64,000 nt of DNA from Shewanella oncorhynchi (lineage in GTDB: Bacteria > Pseudomonadota > Gammaproteobacteria > Enterobacterales > Shewanellaceae), in assembly GCF_012584455.1 (NCBI RefSeq), contig NZ_JABAEB010000006.1:127440-191439 (forward strand), given 5' to 3'. The position numbers were made by a program, and so were the translations under genes. Below the pieces are notes generated by a model, which was not told the origin of the DNA, searched no databases, and was given only the letters and a program-made list of their open reading frames with translations. Positions 28,510-38,238 of this stretch are shown here, one piece after another (the stretch's first letter is position 1; each line of letters starts with the position of its first letter).

Positions 28510-30099
28510 TTATTGCCAATCATCGCTATTCCAGCGGTACAGCCAAGTCGCTGCAAGTGGTTTATCGTCTTTCTTAAGCTGTATTCTCAGTTCGGCTACA
28601 TTGGTACTTTCTGGTTCGAAGCTGATAAATACTCGAGCGCCATTGATGTCCGGGTGGGCGACAATCCGAGACGACAGGATTTTACCTTTGCTGATGCTGG
28701 CATCGAGGATAATTTTATCAATGTCTTGCGGCTTGATGTTACTGAAATCGATAAGTAATTCTTTGCCTTTTGCTAACACTTGCCCCTTAGTACTGCGGAC
28801 AACACGTGCTTTTGACGCCGTAGAAGGGCTGTCGTTTGAGGCTGTTATGCGATAGGAGTATTTATAGGGCTGATCCTTTTTCAGTCCGCCTTGCGGCTCC
28901 CAATAGGCAACTATGTTGTCGTTGGTTTCAGCATTAGAGGGAATTTCAAGTAACACCAGTTGGCCTTTGCCCCAATCATTGAGGGGTTCAATCCATGCAG
29001 AAGGTCGAAGTTGATAGTTTGCACTCAGATCTTGATAGTCTTCAAATTTACGATGGCGTTGTATAAGACCAAATCCCTTTATATCTTCATCGCCAAAAGC
29101 ACTGATCTGCAGTTTGTTAGGATTATTTAATGGGCGCCATAGGCGTTCGCCATTACCACGATCGATTTGTAGGCCGTCTGAGTTATGTACTTGTGGGCGG
29201 TAATCGGGTTTATCTGAGTTATCGAGTCCGCCAAAGAGGAACATAGAGGTCAGTGGTGCAAGACCCACATGCTGGATATCTTTGCGTGGAAATAAGGTTA
29301 CATCCACTTCGACACGTGATGGTGAACCGGGATAAATACCAAAACGATAGGCGCCAGTGACACTTTGGCTATCTAGCAGAGCATGAACCACAATTGCCGT
29401 CTGATATTTAGATGGTCGCTCGACCCAGAAACGCTTAAACAGGGGATATTCTTCACCTTTTGGCTGAGCGACATCAATCGCTAAACCACGATTAGACAAG
29501 CCATAGGTTTGCCCTTTAGAGAGCACGCGAAAATAGCTCGCACCTTGAAACATGATGAATTCATCTTTTATTTCATCATCATTGATAGGGTAATGTAAAC
29601 GCACACCCGCGTATTGGCCCACTTGTGTGATGAGTTTTTCAATGGTGTCGTTAGGGACATCGAACGAAGCTTCTGTTAGCTCAATTGGAATAGCTTTGCT
29701 GTTTTCGACCACGTCGATATCGACAAGGTTTTTATAGAGAAAGCCTGGAGCAAAAAGTTGTACCGAAAATTTGGTCGGTGTTCCGCCCCAAATCGCGGCA
29801 TTTTCTTGGTAATTGATTTTGCCATAGGTCGCGAAATCGAGATCAACCAGTTCTTTAGGTGCTTTTTTCGCTTCTTTAAATGGTTTTTGCGACAGTTGTT
29901 GAGCGAGTTCAATAACTGTGTCTTGGGAGAATTTTTTAGATTTCTTCTCTGGTGCAGGCTTTGGTGTTGTCTCTGCCGCTGCGGCATTGACGTTGTTTAT
30001 GCCGACGACATAGACGATGGCGGTCAAGATGACAAAAGGTAGTTTTTTGAGTAATGCCGGATAACCGGTAGGGTAATTCATCATAAGATTCATTCGCAA
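28510..30099 (-). CDS. opgG: Periplasmic glucan biosynthesis protein OpgG (MdoG)
   Basis: OpgG is a periplasmic protein needed for osmoregulated periplasmic glucan synthesis, probably modifying or branching the glucan backbone. The 529 residues include an N-terminal signal segment (LLKKLPFVILTAIVYVVG, cleavage near NVNAAAA). The OpgG body shows FATYGKINYQENAAIWG, FQGASYFRVLSKGQTYGLSNRGLAID and IYPGSPSRVEVDV. AAGGAG lies eight bases before a TTG at 30099, which supports that start over ATG 30093. The usual partner opgH is not adjacent in this window. There is no twin-arginine motif, which argues against OpgD. Confidence 0.92.
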   Translation of the reverse strand: MRMNLMMNYPTGYPALLKKLPFVILTAIVYVVGINNVNAAAAETTPKPAPEKKSKKFSQDTVIELAQQLSQKPFKEAKKAPKELVDLDFATYGKINYQENAAIWGGTPTKFSVQLFAPGFLYKNLVDIDVVENSKAIPIELTEASFDVPNDTIEKLITQVGQYAGVRLHYPINDDEIKDEFIMFQGASYFRVLSKGQTYGLSNRGLAIDVAQPKGEEYPLFKRFWVERPSKYQTAIVVHALLDSQSVTGAYRFGIYPGSPSRVEVDVTLFPRKDIQHVGLAPLTSMFLFGGLDNSDKPDYRPQVHNSDGLQIDRGNGERLWRPLNNPNKLQISAFGDEDIKGFGLIQRHRKFEDYQDLSANYQLRPSAWIEPLNDWGKGQLVLLEIPSNAETNDNIVAYWEPQGGLKKDQPYKYSYRITASNDSPSTASKARVVRSTKGQVLAKGKELLIDFSNIKPQDIDKIILDASISKGKILSSRIVAHPDINGARVFISFEPESTNVAELRIQLKKDDKPLAATWLYRWNSDDWQ

Positions 30100-30545
30100 A
30101 ATGGAAACTCCTTACTAAAATGACGCTGATTCATAGGCACAATATATGCTTCAGTCTATCTAATCCCTAAATATTAATAACTTGTCTGCTATAAAATCCT
30201 CAGTTGTGGGATTCGAGTAGCTGAGGTGAGGGATAATTTTACCTGCGTAGCTAGAGATTTGTAACATAAATTATGCTTGGCGCTATTTTAGGTGCCGTTC
30301 TCAATACTTTGCGGTGTGATATTACGATAAGTAATCGCAATTGGTACTGCAGTAAAAACTGTCTTGGCTGAGCTAACACTGTTCTCATAGAATTCAGTGG
30401 CGTTTTTACACAAAATTGGTGCAGTTGAATCGAGAATGTTAATTAAAAACTTACAATATCAAATAGTTAATCTTAATTCTTGCTAATGAGTGATTTAGGC
30501 TCACGGTGTTAACTGTGAGCCCATTTAGATATGCTAACGTGGATA
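30100..30545. other. 446 bp intergenic region between opgG and the pepE-like gene
   Basis: It should hold the opgG promoter and the pepE-like 3' end. There is no reading frame or clear hairpin terminator that I can support. Confidence 0.5.
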
Positions 30546-31259
30546 TTATGACTTGAGTAAGTGCGATAGGTCACTGCCCACAGGGATTGGGATCTCTTGT
30601 TGCTCACCACAGAATAAATACGCAGGTTTGTCACCTAAGAGTGATAGTGTGTCTCCTTGTCGCCACAAAGCTGAGCCTTCAACTATGCCGATCACTGGGG
30701 TTAATGGGTCGACTTTAGTGAATTCTAATAATCGCTGGGCACGGGTTTCACCATTGTGGCCCGGTGCTTGGTAATTGGAATAGTGTGGATTGAGCTGGAA
30801 CGGCACTAAGTTTAATGCGTTGAACGAAGGCGGTTCGATGATCGGCATATCATTAGTGGTGCGAATACTCAGTCCCGATACGTTTGAACCCGCACTCCAG
30901 CCGATATAAGGTTTACCAAGGGCGACTTGCTCACGAATAAGCGCGACCAGATCATAATGATATAGTTGGTGTAACAGGTGAAAGGTATTACCCCCACCGA
31001 TTAAAATTCCATCGGCATCTTTTATTGCTTGTTTAGGGTCTGGATGCTGATGAATACCACTGATATCGAGTTCAAGCTCAGCTAGCCCAGTCACGACAGA
31101 CGCTAAATAAGTGTCATAACTCATGCTAACCCCTGCATAGGGGATAAAAATCCATTTTTGTGCGTTGGCGGTGAGCGGTTTAATAAAAGGGAGCGCGTGG
31201 GCAAGATAAGGCGTATCACCGACACGAGAGCTGCTCAGTAGTAGGGCGTTGATTGTCAT
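30546..31259 (-). CDS. pepE: Peptidase E-like serine dipeptidase (S51)
   Basis: Peptidase E cleaves N-terminal Asp-X dipeptides. The start is ATG 31259 ([22 protein letters not shown]) with AGGATAC upstream; a longer frame extension to 31391 runs through a dispersed repeat and is rejected. The product is 237 residues. The catalytic serine is S122 in [23 protein letters not shown] and the late [16 protein letters not shown] are other S51 motifs. The active enzyme is probably cytoplasmic. Confidence 0.92.
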   Translation of the reverse strand: MTINALLLSSSRVGDTPYLAHALPFIKPLTANAQKWIFIPYAGVSMSYDTYLASVVTGLAELELDISGIHQHPDPKQAIKDADGILIGGGNTFHLLHQLYHYDLVALIREQVALGKPYIGWSAGSNVSGLSIRTTNDMPIIEPPSFNALNLVPFQLNPHYSNYQAPGHNGETRAQRLLEFTKVDPLTPVIGIVEGSALWRQGDTLSLLGDKPAYLFCGEQQEIPIPVGSDLSHLLKS

Positions 31260-31694
31260 TTTGTATCCTGAAATCTCGGAGTGTATTGGTATGTTAACAA
31301 AGATTAATTCCGATAAACATAGAGAGTTAAAGCAGAATTGCGCTCTAGCACGGCTAGCGGCGGTGTTTTTCAAGATAGTGATCCCCACCAAGATAGAGCG
31401 TTCGGGGCATTCTACTTCTGTATTGCATCAATGCAAAAGTCAGTGATTGATGCGCCTTGAATTAAAGCTCTCAGAACGCGATGAAACTCGTCTCTTGAGG
31501 TTGCTTGGGCATAAGTTTAAGTTTCGATTAATATACTGTCCCTAGACTCTCGGCCATGAAAGGCAGTGTCTATATACGAGAAAGATAACCTATTTTAAAA
31601 ACTCTTTTCTTTTACCACTTGAATTTCGATGATTTGGACATATTATGTCTTTGAACAAAGTTAAATGGCCTATTCTTGCCCTAAAGGAGCTGAA
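31260..31694. other. 435 bp intergenic region before htpX
   Basis: It contains one copy of a dispersed repeat (31396-31480). A weak CTTGAA element at 31618 could be half of a heat-shock promoter for htpX, but the -10 is poor. Nothing else was assigned. Confidence 0.5.
31396..31480 (+). repeat. Dispersed repeat, copy 1 (short form)
   Basis: It is homologous to the reverse complement of 47488-47584. Shared blocks include ACTTC-GT-TTGCATCAAT-CAAAAG and ATTGATGCGCCTTGAATT. It lacks about 13 bp in the middle relative to copy 2. Ends GCGTTC / GAACGC are inverted repeats. Confidence 0.7.
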
Positions 31695-32558
31695 ATGAAG
31701 CGTATATTTCTATTGATTGCGACTAACCTAGCTGTGTTGCTAGTAGCCTCAATTGTGATGTCTATTCTAGGCGTGAACACGTCTACTATGGGTGGACTGC
31801 TGGTGTTCGCTGCCATTTTTGGATTCGGTGGGGCCTTTATCAGCTTAGCCATTTCAAAATGGATGGCGAAAAAGACCATGGGTTGTGAAGTCATCACCAC
31901 CCCACGTGACAGTACCGAACGTTGGTTAGTGGAGACGGTTGCCCGTCAAGCTAAGCAAGCTGGGATTAAAATGCCAGAAGTGGCGATTTATCAATCACCA
32001 GACATGAATGCGTTCGCTACTGGTCCAAGTAAAGATAATTCATTAGTGGCTGTCAGTACGGGTCTATTATATGGTATGAGCCAAGATGAAATTGAAGGCG
32101 TATTAGCCCACGAAGTGAGCCACGTTGCTAACGGTGACATGGTGACCTTGACACTGATCCAAGGTGTGGTTAACACGTTCGTGATCTTCGCGGCCCGTGT
32201 GGTTGCTGGTATTATCAACAACTTCGTGTCGAGTAATGATGAAGAAGGCGAAGGTTTAGGTATGTTCGCGTACATGGCCGTTGTTTTCGTACTGGATATG
32301 TTATTCGGTATCTTGGCTTCAATTATCGTCGCTTACTTCTCACGTATTCGTGAGTACAAAGCCGATGAAGGTGCAGCACGTTTAGCGGGTAAAGGTAAGA
32401 TGATTGCTGCGCTTGAGCGTTTACGCCAAGGCCCTGAAAGTACGGCAATGCCTGCACAAATGTCAGCCTTCGGTATTAACGGCAAACGTTCAATGGCAGA
32501 AATGATGATGAGTCATCCTCCATTAGAGAAACGTATTGCTGCGTTAAGAGCAAGCTAA
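31695..32558 (+). CDS. htpX: Membrane protease HtpX
   Basis: HtpX is an inner membrane zinc metalloprotease of quality control (M48B) that acts on misfolded membrane proteins. The start is ATG 31695 with AAAGGAGC upstream, giving 287 residues. Two N-terminal membrane segments are followed by the zinc motif [12 protein letters not shown]. Two more hydrophobic segments follow, then [13 protein letters not shown] with the third zinc ligand. The C-terminal [13 protein letters not shown] is typical. Regulation by envelope or heat stress is known in E. coli but not clear here. Confidence 0.96.
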
Positions 32559-32599
32559 TAGATAGTGAGTTAGATTTTAAGTTTTAAGACTCACAATTT

Positions 32600-32632
32600 C
32601 GGGCTCAAACTTTGGTTTGAGCCCGATTTTTT
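32600..32632 (+). terminator. Terminator after htpX
   Basis: CGGGCTCAAAC / GTTTGAGCCCG stem with a TTTG loop and a T-tract. Confidence 0.93.
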
Positions 32633-32766
32633 ATGCCTGCCATTTAACTCACATTTGATGAAGCAAAAAGACGCCGCTATGAGAATCATCACACCGCGTT
32701 AAATACCATCGCAGGTAAATCGCTGTAGATTCATGCGGGTTGTGCGTTCTGTCTTGATGCAACAAA

Positions 32767-33702
32767 TCATACCTGCAGCAAATTATGCTGCGCTGTTGCC
32801 GCAAGGGCACGGTAAACCAGTGTCGTTTGTTTTGCTTTGATATTCCAATGCTGCCAAAACAGCGGCACGCGCATGCGCCGTTCTGGGGTGATCTCAATCA
32901 GTATCCCTTTATCGATTAATGGTTTAGCTTGTAAATGCCCAACGAGTCCATAACCTAAACTCAAGTTAATCGCTTCTAAAAAGCTTTCTGAGGAGGGGAT
33001 CGTATGTTGCCACCATTGCCCTGGCGTCATATTGAAATACTGGGCGAGAAACTTCTCATGCAACTTATCTTTGGTGGAGAACACTACCGCTGGCGCCTTT
33101 GCTAACTGAGCTTGGTTGATGGTGTTGAATGACGAGGTGTCACTAAATGATGGAGTGTCGCTCGGCTCACCAAAATGGCGCGCGGCAAATTCGGGCGTGG
33201 CCACACACAAATATTCCATGGTGCCTAAAAACTCACTGCTGCAACCAGCCATCGGCACTTCGGTTGTGGTGACACATCCGACCGCTTCACCATTTTTCAA
33301 TAGATGATGGGTGTAAGACTCATCATCGACAATTAATTCCAATAACCAAGCGTGGCGACTGAACATGCCTGCCAGCGCAGGTAAAAACCACGTGGCCAAA
33401 CTGTCGGCATTCACAGCTATGCGCACTGTGGTTGGATGGTTGGGATCGTCGGCGTCCATCTCGGCTCTTAATTCACTCTCGAGCAATTGTACCTGTGAAT
33501 AGTGACGCAGCAGGCGCTTACCTGTGGGCGTTGCGACCACAGGATTGGAGCGAATAAGCAGTGACTGACCGACTTTTTCTTCAAGTTGTCGAATACGCTG
33601 TGATACAGCCGACTGAGTAATGTGCAGCACTTTAGCGGCGCGGTCGAAGCCGCCTTCCGAGACTACAACGGCGAGCGCTTTGAGATTGGCGTATTCTAGC
33701 AT
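32767..33702 (-). CDS. argP: LysR-type regulator ArgP
   Basis: ArgP activates argO and other genes in response to arginine and lysine. It has a LysR N-terminal helix-turn-helix, FDRAAKVLHITQSAVSQRIRQLEEKVG, with TPTGKRLLRHYSQVQ after it, and a C-terminal effector domain. AAGGA is five bases before ATG 33702, whereas ATG 33708 directly abuts it, so 33702 is preferred (311 residues). The divergent neighbour is the exporter argO, the known ArgP target. Confidence 0.93.
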   Translation of the reverse strand: MLEYANLKALAVVVSEGGFDRAAKVLHITQSAVSQRIRQLEEKVGQSLLIRSNPVVATPTGKRLLRHYSQVQLLESELRAEMDADDPNHPTTVRIAVNADSLATWFLPALAGMFSRHAWLLELIVDDESYTHHLLKNGEAVGCVTTTEVPMAGCSSEFLGTMEYLCVATPEFAARHFGEPSDTPSFSDTSSFNTINQAQLAKAPAVVFSTKDKLHEKFLAQYFNMTPGQWWQHTIPSSESFLEAINLSLGYGLVGHLQAKPLIDKGILIEITPERRMRVPLFWQHWNIKAKQTTLVYRALAATAQHNLLQV

Positions 33703-33827
33703 AGTCATCCTTAATCGATCTGTGTTTGATGGTTATTAATTTTACTTATGATACATAAAAAACATTAGTTATATTAATTTTGTTGTTTTGACTATGCTAG
33801 CGCCTTCTTTGAACATGAGAGGTGGTT

Positions 33828-34445
33828 ATGCAAGCGGCATTTATACAGGGTATGGGGATTGGTGGGAGTTTGATTATTGCTGTGGGCGCACAAAATGCCT
33901 TTGTGCTCAAGCAAGGCATTAAGCGCTCGTATACATTACCGATTGCCTTGCTCTGCTCTATCATTGATGCGCTGATGATCACTGCGGGTGTCGCGGGGCT
34001 AGGACATATTATTGAGTCGTTTCCCACTATTAAGCATGTGGCGAGTTTCGGTGGCGCCGCGTTTCTACTCTGGTATGGTGCGAATGCGCTAAAGGCGTCG
34101 TTTGTGGCTAAGGGCATTGAGATGGATCAAGCCGATAATGCGGACACATTTAAGAAAGCCGTACTGACGACGCTTGGGATCAGTTTGCTTAATCCGCATT
34201 TGTATCTTGATACTGTGGTGTTGCTCGGCAGCATTAGCACTCAATTTGATGATTTTGATCGGCCTTGGTTTGGCGCGGGTGCCGTACTGGCATCATTTAT
34301 TTGGTTTTTTGGCTTAAGTTTTGGTGCGCGTTTGTTAGCGCCCATTTTTACTCGCCCAGCGGCATGGCGTTATCTTGACCGTTTTATTTGGTTAACTATG
34401 TGGAGCATTGCCGCTGCGATTATTTGGCCCTATGTGGCAGGATAA
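33828..34445 (+). CDS. argO: Arginine exporter ArgO (LysE family)
   Basis: This LysE/ArgO-family inner membrane exporter removes excess arginine and probably lysine or canavanine. The 205 residues start at ATG 33828 after GAGAGGTGG. The signature GSLIIAVGAQNAFVLKQGIKR is in helix one. SLLNPHLYLDTVVLLGS is the other conserved family motif. About six hydrophobic segments are visible. Transcription is divergent from argP. Confidence 0.94.
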   Translation: MQAAFIQGMGIGGSLIIAVGAQNAFVLKQGIKRSYTLPIALLCSIIDALMITAGVAGLGHIIESFPTIKHVASFGGAAFLLWYGANALKASFVAKGIEMDQADNADTFKKAVLTTLGISLLNPHLYLDTVVLLGSISTQFDDFDRPWFGAGAVLASFIWFFGLSFGARLLAPIFTRPAAWRYLDRFIWLTMWSIAAAIIWPYVAG

Positions 34446-34548
34446 CCGGTGTTGGGATGCCATAGAATACGGGCATAGCTGAATGCTTTTGCGGTTTTTT
34501 TGCTCGGTTAGACCGTATCTTGTGGTATGAAAGTGAAAATTTTTCATG

Positions 34549-34576
34549 AAAAAGGTCCTGATTTCAGGACCTTTTT
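34549..34576 (+). terminator. Terminator after argO
   Basis: AAAAAGGTCCTGA / TCAGGACCTTTTT, a 13 bp perfect stem with T's on both strands; it may also stop transcription from bcp. Confidence 0.92.
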
Positions 34577-34689
34577 ATTATCGATTGCCGATTATTTATT
34601 CAGGCTACCAAGATCAACTGACAACATTTACACTTTTGTGTCGATTAAAGCAGCAGATTGAAGCCTTGTATTCGTCGTCATATTAGTCA

Positions 34690-35157
34690 TTAACCCGCGA
34701 TTTGCGCGAGTACGACTTCATGGTGATCTTTGGTTTTAAACTTATCGAATACGTGGGCGATGGTGCCGTCGGTATTGATAAGGAAGCTTAATCTGTGGAT
34801 GCCATCATAGGTTTTTCCCATGAATTTCTTTTCACCCCAGACCCCAAAAGCGTCGGCGACACTGTGGTCTTCATCGCTCAGCAAAGTGAAGTTGAGTGCT
34901 TGTTTCTCTGCAAATTTAGCCAGTTTAGCCACAGGATCTGGGCTAATGCCAAATACAGTGACATTATGACTATCGAGCTCGGCTTTACTGTCACGTAGAC
35001 CACTGGCTTGAACTGTGCAACCCGGCGTTGATGCTTTCGGGTAAAAATACACTAAAACAGGGCCTTGCTTAAGGCTGTCTGCCAGCGATACTGAGTTACC
35101 ATGTTGATCTTGCAGTGTAAAGTGAGGCGCTTTTGCCCCAGCCGTTAAGGTATTCAT
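34690..35157 (-). CDS. bcp: Thioredoxin-dependent peroxiredoxin Bcp
   Basis: Bcp (PrxQ type) reduces hydroperoxides. The 155 residues show the peroxidatic cysteine C47 in KASTPGCTVQ. E. coli Bcp has a second, resolving cysteine five residues later; here that position is Ser (S52, in ASGLRD). So this protein is either a 1-Cys form or uses another partner. It follows gcvR by 3 bp on the same strand, an arrangement known in other gammaproteobacteria. Confidence 0.94.
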   Translation of the reverse strand: MNTLTAGAKAPHFTLQDQHGNSVSLADSLKQGPVLVYFYPKASTPGCTVQASGLRDSKAELDSHNVTVFGISPDPVAKLAKFAEKQALNFTLLSDEDHSVADAFGVWGEKKFMGKTYDGIHRLSFLINTDGTIAHVFDKFKTKDHHEVVLAQIAG

Positions 35158-35160
35158 CTA

Positions 35161-35712
35161 TTATCCTCTGTCCTCTAAGATGGCAGTGCCTTCCATACGA
35201 CGAATAGTACAATCTAAGGTCATATCTTGGGCGAGCTGATAGATACTCTGTTCGAGCTTTTCTAGTTCAACTTTTTCAGGAATATTAATGGTTAGCGACA
35301 CATTTTGCGTTTGTTCACCACCGGGGAGTTCCTCAGAAAATGAACGTACTGCGGCAAGATCTAATGACCTGTCAGCAAGGAACTGGGTAATGCGTTTAAT
35401 GGTGCCGCGTTGGTCCTTACCCGTGAAGCGTACTTCGAGGCGAGAAAGGTAGTTTTGTGGTGTGTGTTTAGAGGTGCGTTTCATCACCGTCAGCAGTTCT
35501 AACTCAACGCTCAGACTGGGGAACATACTTTCAATTTTCGTTATTGATGCCCATGAGCCAGACAACATCATAATCAGGGTAAATTCGTTACCAAATAATG
35601 CCATACGGCTGTCGACGATATCGCAGTCACAGTCACTGGCAAGTCGAGCTAGTTTACTTACAAGTCCAGGACGGTCGAGACCCATCGCTGTTACGACCAG
35701 GAAATTGGTCAT
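35161..35712 (-). CDS. gcvR: Glycine cleavage system transcriptional repressor GcvR
   Basis: GcvR has two ACT domains and blocks GcvA when glycine is low. The 183 residues open with FLVVTAMGLDRPGLVSKLARLA (ACT 1), and the second domain starts at YLSRLEVRFTGKDQRGTIKRITQFL. No DNA-binding domain is present, as expected. It is upstream of bcp in a two-gene operon and divergent from dapA. Confidence 0.93.
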   Translation of the reverse strand: MTNFLVVTAMGLDRPGLVSKLARLASDCDCDIVDSRMALFGNEFTLIMMLSGSWASITKIESMFPSLSVELELLTVMKRTSKHTPQNYLSRLEVRFTGKDQRGTIKRITQFLADRSLDLAAVRSFSEELPGGEQTQNVSLTINIPEKVELEKLEQSIYQLAQDMTLDCTIRRMEGTAILEDRG

Positions 35713-35884
35713 GAATTTTCCTCACTTTTTCGATATCTTAGAGCGAAAACTCAGGGTTAAAGCTGAGTTTTTGTGCGGGATGTAATGCTACCATAACTAA
35801 TTCAATTTGAGAGCCCCGTTAATGCTTGTCATTAGTGGTTGGCATCAGTACCATAGCGAATCCTGAAATCTTGGGGAAAGTCAG

Positions 35885-36769
35885 ATGATAAACGGAAGCA
35901 TCGTAGCCTTAATCACGCCAATGAACAGTGATGGCTCAGTAGATTTTGCAAGTCTTGAAAGGTTAGTCGAATTCCATATTGACCAAGGCACAGATGCCAT
36001 TGTGGCCGTTGGTACTACTGGCGAGTCAGCGACTCTGCCTATGCCTGAGCATGTAGCGGTCGTTTCACAAACCGTTAAATTTGCCGCGGGACGTGTTCCT
36101 GTCATTGGTGGCAATGGCGCCAATGCCACATCTGAAGCCGTTGAGCTTACCAAGTCCTTATCTAAGGTGGGTGTTGCCGCTATGCTTGGCGTAACGCCAT
36201 ATTATAATAAGCCGACGCCTAAGGGATTGATTGCGCATTATAAAGCCGTGGCCGCTAGCACAGATATTCCACAAATTCTTTATAATGTTCCAGGCCGTAC
36301 AGCCGTTGATATGCTGCCAGAAACTGTTGCCGAGCTTGTTAGCGTAAGCAACATTATTGGTGTAAAAGAGGCGACCGGAGACTTATCCCGTGTAAAACGT
36401 CTGCGCGAACTGTGCGGCGACGATTTCCTCTTGTATAGCGGTGATGATGCCACAGCCAGTGAGTTTTTACTCTTAGGTGGAAATGGCGTAATTTCTGTGG
36501 CTAACAACATAGTACCAAAGGCTTTTAAAGCTATGTGTGATGCGGCGCTCGCTGGCAATGCCGAGTTGGCTCAGAGCATAGATACCCCGCTGCGCGGTTT
36601 GTATAGCACACTGTTTTGTGAAGCCAACCCTATCCCAGTAAAATGGGCTGCCCATCGTATGGGTTTGATTAAATGTGGCCATATTCGTTTACCTTTGACT
36701 GAACTTTCTGAGCAATGTCATGGTCTGTTGATAGAAGCAATGACTCGTGCCCAGATAGAGGTTAAATAA
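35885..36769 (+). CDS. dapA: 4-hydroxy-tetrahydrodipicolinate synthase
   Basis: DapA condenses pyruvate and aspartate semialdehyde at the lysine/diaminopimelate branch. The 294 residues show the Schiff-base lysine K161 in [12 protein letters not shown]133 in [10 protein letters not shown], and GTTGESATL at the pyruvate site. bamC begins 3 bp after its stop, the dapA-bamC arrangement of E. coli. Confidence 0.97.
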   Translation: MINGSIVALITPMNSDGSVDFASLERLVEFHIDQGTDAIVAVGTTGESATLPMPEHVAVVSQTVKFAAGRVPVIGGNGANATSEAVELTKSLSKVGVAAMLGVTPYYNKPTPKGLIAHYKAVAASTDIPQILYNVPGRTAVDMLPETVAELVSVSNIIGVKEATGDLSRVKRLRELCGDDFLLYSGDDATASEFLLLGGNGVISVANNIVPKAFKAMCDAALAGNAELAQSIDTPLRGLYSTLFCEANPIPVKWAAHRMGLIKCGHIRLPLTELSEQCHGLLIEAMTRAQIEVK

Positions 36770-36772
36770 TTA

Positions 36773-37870
36773 ATGTTAAAGAAAGTCACTCCACTGATCT
36801 TAGTTGCTGCTGTTGCAGCCTGTAGTTCGCCACTTGATCGCCGCCAAGCGAACGGTAACGACGACTATGTTCAGGCCGAGCAAGCGCCTTTGCTTAAGAT
36901 CCCCGCGGGATTAAAAACGCCACCCTACAATAAAGAATTCGATGTACCAGCACTGGGTTCTAAAGTGAATGCTTCGCTGTATGGCAAAAACTTAGATATC
37001 CGTCCGCCACTGCAAGTACTGCCAATGGCGGAAGGTACTCATGTGGAAGAGGGCAGTGACAACATTAAAATCGTGGTTGAATCCATCGACAATGCTGTGG
37101 ATTTGAAACAAGAAATCTTCACAAACTTAGATGGTTTCTTTGCTCAAAAAGGTATTGCTGTTCGTAGCCGTGATTTTGACAAAGGCAACGTAGAAACCGA
37201 TTGGATTGAAAGCCGTGAAGTGATTGAATCGAGCATGTGGGGTGCGGATAAAGTTTATCTGTTGCGCCAACGCTATCGTTTTGACGTGGAAACGCGCCCA
37301 CATGGTCGTACTGCAAATATCGTTATTCACTTAGTTGAACACGAAGAGTTCTACGACGATAAAGCGCAACAAGTTTTATTAAGCGGTGAAGATAAGCAAA
37401 GATACACTATTGATATGCTGAACAGCGCCATTGCGTATATCAGCGTTAAGCGCGATCAAGCGATCCAATCGAATCGTTTGAAGCAAACCTTAGGTATTAA
37501 TGTTGATCTCGTGACGCCTGAAGAAGGTAAAGCTTACTGGTCTGCTAAAGCCTCTTACAAGCAAGTGTGGGATCGTCTACGCATAGTGCTACCAGAAATG
37601 GGCTTTGAAATTGCCGATATGGATAGTGCTAAAGGATTGTACTTTATCAAGTTTGACGATAACTCTGGTTTCTGGAGTTCATTGTGGGGCGAAGATAAGT
37701 TAGCACTGAAAGAAGGTAGCTACCGTTTACTGCTTGAAGATGGTGATACTCCAGAAGAAACGAAAATCTTCCTTCGCGATGGCGAAGATCAGCCATTAAG
37801 CGATGAAGTGGTTAGCAATGTGTACCAGTCACTGTCAAACCTGATGAAAGAAGAACGTCAAATACGTTAA
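36773..37870 (+). CDS. bamC: Outer membrane assembly lipoprotein BamC (NlpB)
   Basis: BamC is a lipoprotein of the BAM complex that inserts beta-barrel proteins. The 365 residues have a signal peptide and lipobox AACSS, with the lipidated Cys at 17. A flexible N-terminal region (about 20-95) that binds BamD in E. coli precedes two helix-grip domains; the second starts near YWSAKASYKQVWDRL. It is co-transcribed with dapA and ends at a strong terminator. Confidence 0.95.
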   Translation: MLKKVTPLILVAAVAACSSPLDRRQANGNDDYVQAEQAPLLKIPAGLKTPPYNKEFDVPALGSKVNASLYGKNLDIRPPLQVLPMAEGTHVEEGSDNIKIVVESIDNAVDLKQEIFTNLDGFFAQKGIAVRSRDFDKGNVETDWIESREVIESSMWGADKVYLLRQRYRFDVETRPHGRTANIVIHLVEHEEFYDDKAQQVLLSGEDKQRYTIDMLNSAIAYISVKRDQAIQSNRLKQTLGINVDLVTPEEGKAYWSAKASYKQVWDRLRIVLPEMGFEIADMDSAKGLYFIKFDDNSGFWSSLWGEDKLALKEGSYRLLLEDGDTPEETKIFLRDGEDQPLSDEVVSNVYQSLSNLMKEERQIR

Positions 37871-37887
37871 TTTCAGCAGTTGACTAG

Positions 37888-37914
37888 AAAAGGGCGAATT
37901 ATCGCCCTTTTTTA
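37888..37914 (+). terminator. Terminator after dapA-bamC
   Basis: AAAAGGGCGA / TCGCCCTTTT stem with an ATTA loop and T-tract. Confidence 0.93.
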
Positions 37915-38238
37915 TTGGCTGCGATTTGAGTTTTAAGCTGGGAGTTGTCGATTATCTAGGCGATCTGTGTTTCAGGATTTAATTATCTATATACCAATTT
38001 TTTTCAAATGGTTTTAGTGATAAATGTTGATTTAGTGGCAATAAGTAAAATTAATCACTTAACAACCTTGTTATCGTACTGCATTCTGGCAACTCAGCCA
38101 TTGATATCGCCAAAGACACTTAATCATACATATTTTGCGCTATCAGCGTAATTTGTAAGAAAAAGTAAAACGTATTGATGCGATGATGTGAGTGAGTAAA
38201 CTAGCCGTCATTAATGCGAGTCATTCCTTGGAAGCCCG
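37915..38238. other. 324 bp intergenic region before the RND operon
   Basis: This AT-rich region must carry the pump promoter. No regulator gene or clear operator is visible. Confidence 0.5.

Noticed and set aside
31249..31446. 65-residue plus-strand frame before htpX
   Set aside because: It runs antisense to the pepE-like start and through the dispersed repeat; nothing supports translation.
31618..31643. Heat-shock promoter for htpX
   Set aside because: CTTGAA is present but no CCCCAT-like -10 follows at the right distance.
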